Assembly: GCF_003605405.2 (NCBI RefSeq)
Contig: NZ_QYTW02000001.1
Span: 1 to 64,000 of the forward strand
DNA: 64,000 nucleotides
Source: Siminovitchia terrae
GTDB lineage: Bacteria; Bacillota; Bacilli; Bacillales; Bacillaceae_C
Reading direction: 5' to 3'
Shown: in pieces, positions 56,114 to 64,000 of the stretch
How the letters are laid out: each line of letters opens with the position of its first letter
Numbering within the stretch: the stretch's first letter is position 1
Notes under the pieces: generated by a model
Databases searched by the model: none
What the model saw: the letters and a program-made list of their open reading frames with translations, nothing else
Told to the model about the DNA's origin: nothing
Program-made: the position numbers and the translations under genes

Positions 56114-56430
56114 TCAAACAGGCTCATTCTTCCGTTGAGGATTTCGTTTGGACTGGATAATTGAAAGGCATGGCTCTGTTCAGAAAAATCAATTTCCAGT
56201 TGTTCATCCAAAAATAAGAGTTTAGACTGTTCCAGCCAAATTGGCATTTCGTTCGTCATTACCGATATCTCATCGCTTCCCCTCTCCTGCTTGTCTGCAA
56301 GCCTGAGAGTGGGAATGCCGCTGAGAGAGCAGCCTTCGATGTCATACATCAGCTTCAGATCCAACTCCCTGCCTGCAAGCTTTTTTTTGATCTGCTCAGT
56401 TGCTTTTGGAGTAAGAGTTATATTTACCAA
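56110..56430 (-). CDS. YqkB/HesB-like iron-sulfur biosynthesis family protein
   Basis: A 106-residue protein with the HesB-like fold signature (ITLTPKATEQIKKKL, MYDIEGCSLSGIPTL). Only one of the three cluster-binding cysteines of true A-type carriers is present, as in the YqkB/YneR group, so cluster carriage is doubtful. Function unknown. Confidence 0.75.
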   Translation of the reverse strand: MVNITLTPKATEQIKKKLAGRELDLKLMYDIEGCSLSGIPTLRLADKQERGSDEISVMTNEMPIWLEQSKLLFLDEQLEIDFSEQSHAFQLSSPNEILNGRMSLFD

Positions 56431-56669
56431 CTTTTGCTCACCCTTTCTATTATTTTTAGATGGCTTTATTCTTTCACTTCAAACCGTATACTATTTAAAA
56501 GAGGTTCCCAAACGGAAGCTGGCTCGAATTGTACCCAGTTTCGAAAAACTGAGCGTTTAGAAACGAGTAAAGACCATCAAACATTTTTCTGTGATGGTAC
56601 GTACTGCGTCAGGTCAATGAAAAACAACACAGGAAGATTCTAAACCGGGGGTACAACGGACTTCTGGTT

Positions 56670-57623
56670 TCAGTTTTCGAAACTTCCTGTTTCTTCTCCA
56701 TCAATTTTCAACTTCCAAATTCCTTTTTCCGGAAAAGTCAGTTTCCCGCTGTATATATAAATAGGGCTGTTTGTTGAAGCATCCATCTGTTCGGTTTCTT
56801 GAACAAAAATATGCTCCGATACCGATTTTCCATTCTCGTTTATTAATTGTACATCAATTTTCTCTTTATCTTTCCCCGAACTTTCTATCGTTATATCTGT
56901 TTTCTTGCCAACTTCCATTTCTTTTGGAGATTTTTCAAGTGTATAGTACTCGGTTTTAGGGAATGGGGGCAAAACTTTCAATGAAAACTTATCGAATAAT
57001 TGACCATCCACGTAAAACGAGAGCTGCCATAACCCTTCCTCGGGAAAAGGAGTAAATGATGTCAATATATGGGCATCATCTCCATTAAGCCCCTGCTGCG
57101 ATAAAACCCCTTTTGACAATTGAAGGCTTTCGTTATGATTTGCCGCTTCTATTTCGTATTCTTTCCCAGCTAGCTTCTCAGGATTTCCCCAATAGAAAAT
57201 CATCAGCTTGGCAACCCTTCTTGGATCTTCCGCAACGAAGTGGTCAAAGGTATTTAAAATCCCGACCTTGCCTTCCATTCCAAAAACCTCCTGCTTCGTA
57301 TCCGGGAGAATAAATGACTGCCCTTGCGGTACACTTTCAAGATCCGTAAAACTCTCAGTTTTGTCCTCCATCGAGGTTTTCATTTGAAAAGATTGACTTT
57401 CTTCCTTAGCGGTTTCGCGGCCAATCCCCCCTTCAAGCAGTGAGAAAGCAAGTATCAATAAAATAGCTGAAAGAGAGAGGATCGCTGCAGCTGGCTTAAA
57501 TCTATTTCTTTGATGAGTTCTATTCTGTTGCAGTTTCGATAATATATTTTGCCGCTGCTCTTTCGTTAATGAATATTTAGGAAGGCTCTTTAGACTTTCT
57601 TTGATTTGCTCCATTTCCCTCAA
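56670..57623 (-). CDS. Putative anti-sigma factor, membrane anchored
   Basis: A 317-residue protein with a short cytoplasmic N-terminus (about 1-42), one transmembrane helix (AAAILSLSAILLILAFSLLE) and a large extracytoplasmic beta-rich domain (repeated G(x)WKL / GLWQLSFY elements, Ig-like). This topology, directly after an ECF sigma gene and overlapping it by 47 bp, indicates a cognate anti-sigma factor. TTG with GGAGGGG upstream is the chosen start; an ATG three codons on is possible. The signal sensed is unknown. 56431-56669 shows no gene. Confidence 0.75.
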   Translation of the reverse strand: MREMEQIKESLKSLPKYSLTKEQRQNILSKLQQNRTHQRNRFKPAAAILSLSAILLILAFSLLEGGIGRETAKEESQSFQMKTSMEDKTESFTDLESVPQGQSFILPDTKQEVFGMEGKVGILNTFDHFVAEDPRRVAKLMIFYWGNPEKLAGKEYEIEAANHNESLQLSKGVLSQQGLNGDDAHILTSFTPFPEEGLWQLSFYVDGQLFDKFSLKVLPPFPKTEYYTLEKSPKEMEVGKKTDITIESSGKDKEKIDVQLINENGKSVSEHIFVQETEQMDASTNSPIYIYSGKLTFPEKGIWKLKIDGEETGSFEN

Positions 57624-58122
57624 GATCAAACCCCTCCTCTTCTAAAAATTCCTTCAATTTTTTCAATGCACGGTGATAAGTAACATTAACATTGTTTGGG
57701 CTGCACTTTAATATTTCACCAGTATCATTGGATGACAGTTCCAAAATCCCCCGCAATATTACCACTTCTTTTTGCTGGGAAGAGAGTCTATCAATGGCAT
57801 CATATAATTGCCGCTGTTCAAGACTTTGGATGATAATGTCCTCCGATCCAGGGACTTGCTCCCGATCCGCAATGAAATAGTGCCTGATTCTCTGCCATAC
57901 TTTCTTTCTTCTGTAGCGGTCTATTACAATATTTCTAGCAATGGCTATGAGCCAGGTTTTTGGATGAGAGTTCCCCTTAAATTTGGATAATTTATTCATT
58001 GCGATTAAAAAGGTATCCTGCACCAGGTCCTCCACATCTGTAAATCCTGTATAGTAAATAAGGAAACTGGTAATATCTCTTTCATATTTCTCAAACCAGT
58101 CTTCAATCGAATACTCCTTCAC
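57577..58122 (-). CDS. ECF-type RNA polymerase sigma factor
   Basis: A 181-residue sigma factor with region 2 (DVEDLVQDTFLIAMNKLSKF, HPKTWLIAIARNIVIDRYRR) and region 4 (LSSQQKEVVILRGILELSSN, NNVNVTYHRALKKLKEFL). The GTG start follows GAGGAGGG. It forms a two-gene operon with the membrane anti-sigma factor. It is not clearly any named B. subtilis factor. Confidence 0.92.
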   Translation of the reverse strand: MKEYSIEDWFEKYERDITSFLIYYTGFTDVEDLVQDTFLIAMNKLSKFKGNSHPKTWLIAIARNIVIDRYRRKKVWQRIRHYFIADREQVPGSEDIIIQSLEQRQLYDAIDRLSSQQKEVVILRGILELSSNDTGEILKCSPNNVNVTYHRALKKLKEFLEEEGFDLEGNGANQRKSKEPS

Positions 58123-58235
58123 ACTGTCCCTCCTCTCCTTTATATATTAGACGATTATAGATCAATTACCTTACACTTTTCATGAAAAAATAAAGAAGGC
58201 TTTAAAGGCAAGGTTCCGGAGACAGAATGGAAAAT

Positions 58236-58266
58236 CAAAAACGCGGAGATGGATTATCCCCGCGTG
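58236..58266 (-). terminator. Terminator of the permease gene
   Basis: ACGCGGGGAT-AATCC-ATCTCCGCGT stem followed by TTTTGATTTT on the minus strand. Confidence 0.85.
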
Positions 58267-58281
58267 CATATGTCTTTTTAT

Positions 58282-59679
58282 TTAATTCGCTTTTGGCATA
58301 TCGGTTGCTGCTTCTTTTTTAATATAATATTTTCCTTGGGTTGCAACTGCCAATATAATCGTCAATACGAACGCCAATATTCCTGCGAAGAAGGCTGCAA
58401 ACCCTTCCAAGAAACTCCCCATCAATCCAAATGCGGCAATCGTTCCAACGACGCTGGAAATAATCAATGAAAGAACGCCTACCGGATTCCAGGCATATAA
58501 ATATTCCTGACGGTATTCAAAATAATCCGGACCGATCTTGAGCATTTTTTTAACGACAAATGCATCGCAGATGACGATGGCTGCCCAAGCAAATAGAAAT
58601 ACGCCCTGGAATGTCAGCAACGGACCGAGATGATCCATGACGCCAGCCAGCATGCAGGCAACCGCAGCTGCGGCTGTGAAAAACACCCAGAAATTCCTCC
58701 CTGGCTTGAAACGGAAAACATTTTCAAAGAAGTTCGCCAACGAAAGTGAACCGCTGTACAGATTGGTAATATTAATTCGCAATTGAGTAAGGATTGTAAA
58801 TAAGGCCCCAAAAATTCCAATCAATTGTACAAAATAGATGCCCGGATTTTCCTGCATGAAACGCGCGCCAAACCAGATTCCAATCAGACCCATCACGAAA
58901 AAGCATACAAGCGCCGGGATGAATCCTACCATGAAAACGCCCATTTTAAACTGGCTTGGTTTGATAAAACGTGCATAATCTGAAATAAGCAATGCGATAA
59001 TTCCCACCAGACCGTTCATGATACCGATACAAGTAACAAGGGATGATCCTCCGACAGCCATACCCTCTGGAAGCACACCCCAGAGACTGCCCACATATTC
59101 AGGCTCAAGTCTTGAAGCAACGACAATCCCAGCCCCCATCAAAATAACAAATATCGGCAGTGTCCACTTTTGCAGCTTATCAAGCTGCTTCACCCCAAAC
59201 CAGTTGAAAGGAACAACAGCCAATCCGAAAAATATCATTAAAGACCAAACAGGAATACCTGGAATATATTCATGAACAGCATAAGCCATGATAGCCCCTT
59301 CGATGGCACAATACATAATGAAGTTCAAAGCGTAAATAAGGGATGTGATAGACGCTCCAATATAGCCGAAGCCGCCTCCTCTGGCCATCAAGTTCACATT
59401 CAGTCCGGATTTACCCGCAATGTAGGCGATTCCAATTCCCAAAACACCTGCAATGATGGTGGCATAGATTTCAGCGAGCAAAGCGTTCACCGCTCCGAAG
59501 CTTACGGTCATCAGACTCCCCATTTGCATAAATAGCATAGCTGTAGCCACACCCAGCGTCACATTCGTGATGCTCCACCAGTTCATCCGGTAATGTTCAG
59601 GCACGCGCTCTAATGCGTAATCCTCTTTTTTCTCTTGCTTCTCTATGATCTTTCCATCATTTTTAATTACTTCCGCCAC
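58282..59679 (-). CDS. NCS1-family cytosine/purine permease
   Basis: A 465-residue, twelve-helix membrane transporter of the nucleobase-cation-symport-1 family (ERVPEHYRMNWWSITNVTLG at the start of helix 1; GGGFGYIGASITSLIYALNF). It should import a nucleobase or related compound with Na+ or H+. GTG start with AGAGGGGGAAA upstream. A cre-like site about 100 bp upstream suggests carbon catabolite control. No catabolic enzyme gene is adjacent, so the substrate is open. Confidence 0.9.
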   Translation of the reverse strand: MAEVIKNDGKIIEKQEKKEDYALERVPEHYRMNWWSITNVTLGVATAMLFMQMGSLMTVSFGAVNALLAEIYATIIAGVLGIGIAYIAGKSGLNVNLMARGGGFGYIGASITSLIYALNFIMYCAIEGAIMAYAVHEYIPGIPVWSLMIFFGLAVVPFNWFGVKQLDKLQKWTLPIFVILMGAGIVVASRLEPEYVGSLWGVLPEGMAVGGSSLVTCIGIMNGLVGIIALLISDYARFIKPSQFKMGVFMVGFIPALVCFFVMGLIGIWFGARFMQENPGIYFVQLIGIFGALFTILTQLRINITNLYSGSLSLANFFENVFRFKPGRNFWVFFTAAAAVACMLAGVMDHLGPLLTFQGVFLFAWAAIVICDAFVVKKMLKIGPDYFEYRQEYLYAWNPVGVLSLIISSVVGTIAAFGLMGSFLEGFAAFFAGILAFVLTIILAVATQGKYYIKKEAATDMPKAN

Positions 59680-59776
59680 ACTGTTTCCCCCTCTTATTTT
59701 ATACTCATATAAATCTTCCTGAAAAATAGTTTGTGTCCTTTTTCCCAGTCACCTTTCCCTCCTTCCCTTAGCAAAT

Positions 59777-59790
59777 AGTAATCGCTTACA
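59777..59790 (-). promoter_or_regulatory. Catabolite-responsive element (cre)
   Basis: TGTAAGCGATTACT on the minus strand fits the CcpA consensus TGWNANCGNTNWCA at all but the last base, upstream of the permease gene. Confidence 0.55.
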
Positions 59791-60671
59791 TCAAAGGGGG
59801 CACCTGACCACCTTGATGAAGAACATATCGCAATAATCATACCAACATATGAATTTAGGCCTATTTTTTATAAAAAGCGACAGAAACCTTTTGCTTATCT
59901 GCTAAAAGACGAATATGTGATATGAAAGATCACGTTTCGTCATCAAGGATAATCGTTCAATTTTGCAATACACTTTTCACTTTTGCAAAAAATCTAATAA
60001 TTGAATGTACCTTGGGGATATCTTACTCAAGGAAAAAATAAATAAGAGGAACGCACCTTTATACAAATTCCGGGCCATTATCATAATCAAATGTGTTCGA
60101 TTCTGTTCAGTAAAATACGCCAGACGGTTCATGATCCGGAACATTTTTGCAAATTATCAAAATGGTGGATTTTGTCTGGCATCTGGAATGGGTCTCTTTA
60201 ATCGCTTCTACCAATTGTTTCATCAAGCGTCTCAAGCTTTTGCTTACACAATTTTTTCACGTATACATTCGCTTACCACGGGAGCATTGGCGAATGTCAT
60301 TTTGATTTTGCTTCGTTAAATCATCTACTCTTCTTGCAAGTCGTTTGAAGCAGAGCCATGCCCAAAAGCGCCATTACTCAATATAACGGCGCTCGTTTGC
60401 TGAATTGCACATTCCATCAAGTTAATTCTGAAAAGAAACATAACCATATAGGGACTGAGACATCATTAGAAAGTTCTTTTTGCTGTTCTTGATCACTATT
60501 ATCTTCATAACTGTTTTCGATAGAGCTGAACAACTTACCGCATTAACCGTACCAAAAGAAAAACCACTGCCAAAGGTATCCCCCTAACGCTAACGATGCA
60601 CTAACCATGAAAATCCCTCAAAAATCCAGTACATCCATATTCCATATATTGTCCTCTGACATGTCACAGCT
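59791..60671. other. Gene-poor stretch between permease and VOC genes
   Basis: No convincing gene is seen. A 104-codon plus-strand frame at 60005-60319 lacks a ribosome site and family resemblance. A hairpin AGCGCCGTTAT...GTAATGGCGCT followed by TTTT on the minus strand (60364-60393) may terminate the VOC transcript. Confidence 0.5.
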
Positions 60672-61355
60672 TTATGAATCTGTGCTATTCATAAAAAATT
60701 CATTTTGTTCATCTACACCTAAAACGACCTTATCAAGTGTTATTTTCAGTGGGAAGATTTTAGATTTTTTTTCCGAGAACAACCACCTTCTACCGATGCT
60801 AGTTAAAATAATGAAAACCCCGTTTTTGTTTTCTTGCATGAAATGTAAAGAAGAATGAGTAATTGGTTCATTATCACTTTCCAAAATGTTGATTGCTTTC
60901 AATTGTTCGCCGACCTTTGGCGCATCTTTTACAACTAAACCAATTTCACTGATATTCAAAATATGATTTACCGAAAATGGTGATTCATTCATCGGATTCT
61001 CCTTATATCGTGCAATGAGTTCAACAATATTTCCTGATGGATCTTCAAAATAACAAGCATGTGCAGGCCAAAATGAGAAGTCTGCCTCATCTTCTCCATC
61101 CTCTAATAACAGCGTTGTTTTTCCTTTCAACCATGCCTTTGCTTCTTGAAATTGATTGGATGGAATATTGAAAGCAAAATGGTAATAGGGGGCCCCTGCT
61201 ACATTTTTATTGGTAAATTCTAAAATGCTCGTTCCCACTTGGATTTGAAAACCATATGGACTTTCACCATGAAGGGCAAAACCTAAACATTCCGTATAAA
61301 ATTCTTTCATTGTTTCTAATTGAGTAGTTTTTAACGTTAGCAACTTGATTTCCAT
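60672..61355 (-). CDS. VOC-superfamily (glyoxalase/dioxygenase-like) protein
   Basis: A 227-residue protein of two vicinal-oxygen-chelate modules. The first (about 1-115) has KTTQLETMKEFYTECLGF, HFAFNIP and CYFEDPSGNIVELIAR with metal-site His and Glu; the second is degenerate (ISEIGLVVKDAP). AGGAGGGG upstream. Possible roles are an isomerase, dioxygenase or antibiotic-binding protein; the substrate is unknown. Confidence 0.85.
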   Translation of the reverse strand: MEIKLLTLKTTQLETMKEFYTECLGFALHGESPYGFQIQVGTSILEFTNKNVAGAPYYHFAFNIPSNQFQEAKAWLKGKTTLLLEDGEDEADFSFWPAHACYFEDPSGNIVELIARYKENPMNESPFSVNHILNISEIGLVVKDAPKVGEQLKAINILESDNEPITHSSLHFMQENKNGVFIILTSIGRRWLFSEKKSKIFPLKITLDKVVLGVDEQNEFFMNSTDS

Positions 61356-61521
61356 AAAAAATATCCCCTCCTAAAAATATAGTAATCATGATAAACGAGC
61401 CCTTAAATATTTACTTCTATAGTTTAATATCCATAGAACTTCTCCTTTAATCAAATTTTTTGATTTATTGAACTCTTACCTTTTCATCTTATGATAAAAT
61501 ACATTAATTCCCAGTATTAAA

Positions 61522-61564
61522 CGAACATATATTCCCATATAATATAGATGCGAATATACGTTCT
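61522..61564 (+). promoter_or_regulatory. Two LexA (SOS) boxes flanking the uvrX -10
   Basis: CGAACATATATTCC (61522-61535) and CGAATATACGTTCT (61551-61564) each match the Bacillus LexA consensus CGAACRNRYGTTYC with one or two differences. TATAAT starts at 61538 between them. This predicts SOS control of uvrX-yolD. Confidence 0.75.
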
Positions 61565-61588
61565 GTTACGAAGGTGGGAGATAACTGA

Positions 61589-62818
61589 ATGAAGAACAAA
61601 GTGATTTTCCTTACAGACATCCAATCGTTCTACGCATCAGTTGAAAAGGTCCGTGACCACTCATTAAAGGATAAACCTGTAATCGTCGCAGGAGATCCAG
61701 AACGCAGAAGCGGAATTGTTCTAGCTGCATGTCCATTAGCAAAAAAATTCGGCATTACTACTGCCGAGACTTTAGGATCTGCAAAGCTAAAGTGTCCTCA
61801 TGTAGAAGTGGTCCGTCCTCACATGCAGCTATATATCGATGTATCTATTCAGCTTGGCAAAATCATGGAACAATTTACTGATTTAGTCGAACCATTTTCA
61901 ATAGATGAGCAGTTCATGGATGTCACGGGCAGTCAAAGAATATTTGGTCATCAGTTTGAGATGGCTAAAAAATTGCAAATGAAAATACTGAATGATATAG
62001 GCGTCTACTCAAGAATCGGCATCGGTCCTAATAAAGTGCTGGCCAAAATGGCATGCGATAATTTTGCCAAGAAAAATAAGGTTGGCATTTTTCGATTAGA
62101 TGAAAATAATATCGATCGACTATGGGAATTACCAATTGAAAAGACACTTGGTGTAGGTAAAAAAATGGGGAAGCACTTGCGAGGAATGGGAATTTCTACA
62201 ATTGGAGGATTGGCTAAATTTCCAGTTGAATTGCTGAAGAAAAGATGGGGCATTAATGGAGAGGTTTTATGGCAAACAGCCAATGGTATCGACTATTCGC
62301 CGGTCACTGTCAAGACGCATAATCAACAAAAAGCTGTTGGCCATCATATGACCTTGCCCAGAGACTACACGAAAATAGAGGACATAAAAATAGTACTCCT
62401 GGAGTTATGTACCGAGGTCGCTCGAAGATGTCGAAAAAAAGGGTATATGGGTGTAACAATATCATGTAGCGTCAGAGGTGCAGACTTTGATTATCCTACT
62501 GGATTTAATCGACAAGTGACGCTTCCAGTTCCAACCAATTACGACCTGGACATTTTTCAGGCGGCATACAAATTACTTATAAAATACTGGGATCGCGAAC
62601 CCATCCGAAGTTTAGGAGTGTCTCTGTCTCACCTTCAGCCATCTCATCAGTATCAGATCGATTTATTTGACAACTACCTTTATCGAGAGCAGTTGAATAC
62701 AGCGCTAGATAAAATCTGGGATAAATATGGACGTACTGCTATATATAGAGCCTCATCCATCACAAGTGCCGGGCAAGCTCATGAGAGAGCGTACAAAATT
62801 GGAGGTCATTATAAATGA
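61589..62818 (+). CDS. uvrX: Y-family DNA polymerase (UvrX/YqjW-like)
   Basis: A 409-residue translesion polymerase with catalytic DIQSFYASVE and FSIDEQFMDVTGS, helix-hairpin-helix (LGVGKKMGKHLRGMGI) and a little-finger domain. It bypasses DNA damage and is error-prone. The ATG follows GGTGGGAG. It overlaps the yolD-like gene by 4 bp; uvrX-yolD pairs are typical of SPbeta-like prophages and their chromosomal relics (yqjW-yqjX). No other phage genes are seen. Confidence 0.93.
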   Translation: MKNKVIFLTDIQSFYASVEKVRDHSLKDKPVIVAGDPERRSGIVLAACPLAKKFGITTAETLGSAKLKCPHVEVVRPHMQLYIDVSIQLGKIMEQFTDLVEPFSIDEQFMDVTGSQRIFGHQFEMAKKLQMKILNDIGVYSRIGIGPNKVLAKMACDNFAKKNKVGIFRLDENNIDRLWELPIEKTLGVGKKMGKHLRGMGISTIGGLAKFPVELLKKRWGINGEVLWQTANGIDYSPVTVKTHNQQKAVGHHMTLPRDYTKIEDIKIVLLELCTEVARRCRKKGYMGVTISCSVRGADFDYPTGFNRQVTLPVPTNYDLDIFQAAYKLLIKYWDREPIRSLGVSLSHLQPSHQYQIDLFDNYLYREQLNTALDKIWDKYGRTAIYRASSITSAGQAHERAYKIGGHYK

Positions 62819-63162
62819 GAGTTAATAAGCTCACTCCTGGTTACAATTTACGTTGGGAATCAAGTAGAATGATGCTGCCTGAACATAGGGAACAGTTATT
62901 GGAGGAGATGCGTAAACAGCAAGAATTTATCCCTGCTATACTAGACAACGATCAACTTCAAGAAATCGATCGTGTAATCGTTAAATCGATTGAAACAAGG
63001 CAAGCTGTTACAATTACTTATGCAAAAAAACATGGGCCTGCTTACTTTTTTGGGTGGATTCAAAAAGTAGATATAAATGAAGGTTGGTTAAAAATGTTTC
63101 ATAATGCTGATACTCTTACTATTCCCTTTAAGAGGATTATAAATGTTGAAATCAATGGTTAA
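62815..63162 (+). CDS. yolD: YolD-like protein
   Basis: A 115-residue protein of the YolD family (NLRWESSRMMLPEHREQLLE, FGWIQKVD). It is translationally coupled to uvrX (ATGA overlap). The family is thought to be a UmuD-like partner of the polymerase, which is inference from context. Confidence 0.9.
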   Translation: MRVNKLTPGYNLRWESSRMMLPEHREQLLEEMRKQQEFIPAILDNDQLQEIDRVIVKSIETRQAVTITYAKKHGPAYFFGWIQKVDINEGWLKMFHNADTLTIPFKRIINVEING

Positions 63163-63262
63163 GCTGATTATAATGATTGACCTATATAACGCTATTTGCC
63201 AACAAAAAACCAAGCGGTATGTTTGGCTTTGGCTGAAGAAAAGATCAAGTAGGAGGGGAAGA

Positions 63263-63457
63263 ATCAAATGCGCTTTGGCGTATTTGCGCCCAGATTTTAT
63301 CGAGCTCCGCTCGATAAATTTCCTCTAAAAATCTGTAGCATCCGCCGGAGGCTTTAACTTTATTTAGCCGGGATTTGAACCCCCGCTGAATGGAATACCA
63401 ATAGGCATTCATCTCACCACTTACAGAAGCGGGAGACTTCTGCTGAATGAAGTTAAA
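63263..63457 (-). repeat. 193-bp IS200/IS605-derived element, copy 6
   Basis: Same element and orientation; differences include GCGCTTTGGCG in the first hairpin (a C-G pair becomes U-G) and TTTAGC in the inner arm (C-G to U-G). It lies about 100 bp after yolD. Confidence 0.85.
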
Positions 63458-63557
63458 CTCTCTATAAAAAGCTGATTATGCTATAATTTTCCTCATACAA
63501 TAGAATGGCTCTCTCAAGGGCGGTCTGGCTCATCCCCAATGAAAGGGGGTGATGCTT

Positions 63558-63587
63558 ATGACGGTATTTGAAGCTTTATCACTTTAA
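63558..63587 (+). pseudogene. Truncated type I (holin-like) toxin start
   Basis: After CATCCCC-AATGAAA-GGGGGTGATG, a hairpin masking a strong ribosome site as in bsrG/txpA-like toxin mRNAs, the frame reads MTVFEALSL and then stops. Full toxins of this group start MTV(Y/F)E(A/S)L and run about 30 residues. It is probably a remnant cut by decay or insertion. Confidence 0.5.
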
Positions 63588-63589
63588 AT

Positions 63590-64000
63590 GGACTATTATT
63601 AACGATAAAAAAAGTATTTGCTTCTAAATTCAGATGGGTATCCAGTAAAACCTGTAGTTAGATATCTAAAATACTTAGATCATACGGGTAAATCTGATAA
63701 CACGCTTAAGACTTACTGTTATCACCTAAAACTTTATTACCAATTTTTGAAGCAATCAAAAAATTTTATACGGACTTGGATTTAAATCTATTGGCCTGCT
63801 TTATTAGCTGGCTAAGAAATCCTAATCAGTTATGACGCTGTTAAAAATATATTGTTCAAATTGTCCCATCAATATGATGTACATTTAGATATCGTTCAAA
63901 TACCTGATTTTGATGATGAAAGCTTTATTGATCATCATTATGAGGAAATGGAAAACATTGATAGTACTGATGAACATATAGTATTAAAATTATACGGTAG
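63590..64000 (+). pseudogene. Decayed Tn554-like tyrosine recombinase (N-terminal part)
   Basis: Three frames give consecutive parts of one protein: LLLNSDGYPVKPVVRYLKYL then DHTGKSDNTLKTYCYHLKLY, then (shifted) YTDLDLNLLACFISWLRNP, then (shifted) YDAVKNILFKLSHQYDVHLD. This is the SAM-like DNA-binding start of transposon-type integrases. At least two frameshifts and no clear start codon mark it as broken. It continues beyond the window. Confidence 0.65.

Noticed and set aside
60005-60319. A 104-codon plus-strand ORF
   Set aside because: No ribosome-binding site, basic and cysteine-scattered composition, no recognisable motif. It may be a relic, but I cannot support a gene.

Overview
The window is chromosomal DNA from an endospore-forming member of the Bacillaceae (Firmicutes, AT-rich, roughly 40% GC by eye). 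Gene content and order follow the ypb-res-spm-scp-lysA-spoVA-spoIIA-dacF-xerD-fur-spoIIM-nudF-yqkF backbone of Bacillus subtilis, but with rearrangements, missing neighbours and many dispersed repeats, so it is a relative rather than B. subtilis itself. Sporulation genes are abundant: cotJABC, spmAB, dacB, spoVAA/AB/AF, spoIIAA/AB/sigF, dacF, spoIIM, mciZ.

Layout. 1-0.8 kb: the start of a tnpB gene of an IS200/IS605 element and the element's left end, then the first of six copies of a 193-bp element. 0.85-6 kb: cotJABC, a membrane GGDEF-EAL protein and a KAS-like condensing enzyme with a substituted catalytic His. 6.2-12 kb: a methionine operon (metI, bifunctional methyltransferase/MTHFR, metE) behind a SAM-I riboswitch, with a 193-bp element inserted in its leader. 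12-20 kb: ypbF, ypbE, ypbD, ferredoxin, an IS remnant, a degenerate 20-bp periodic array, an RND pump and FMN-riboswitch-controlled ribU. 20-26 kb: resABC (cytochrome c maturation) and resDE. 26-34 kb: rluB, spmAB-dacB, scpAB, ypuF, ribT, lysA. 34-46 kb: a shortened spoVA operon, the sigma-F operon with dacF, deoB, xerD, yqzK, fur, spoIIM, an EndoQ-like gene, nudF, mciZ. 46-50 kb: yqkF, then an accessory island. 50-58 kb: acetoacetate/ketone-body genes (thiolase, scoAB, HMG-CoA lyase), xpaC-telA, a YqkB-like protein and an ECF sigma/anti-sigma pair. 58-64 kb: an NCS1 permease with a cre site, a VOC protein, a LexA-controlled uvrX-yolD pair, and decayed mobile genes (a type I toxin start and a Tn554-like recombinase).

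The most interesting region is 47.4-50 kb. A cyclic-di-GMP-I (GEMM) riboswitch lies in the leader of a 41-codon SinI-like anti-repressor gene. A sinR homologue follows, then a nearly perfect tandem array of 22 units of 41 bp, then a second sinR homologue and a second sinI-like gene. Each 41-bp unit is two half-units of 20 and 21 bp, so the core GACAGTATTT recurs about every two helical turns. A diverged array with the same core and the same 20-bp period, inverted, lies at 15.5-15.7 kb. If the reading is right, c-di-GMP (made or degraded by enzymes such as the GGDEF-EAL protein at 2.1-4.5 kb) would feed directly into a SinI/SinR biofilm switch.

The second notable theme is the 193-bp element. 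Its left end matches the left end of the tnpB element at the window edge, and its other half folds into strong hairpins. All six copies have the same orientation, as expected for single-strand IS200/IS605-type mobilisation.
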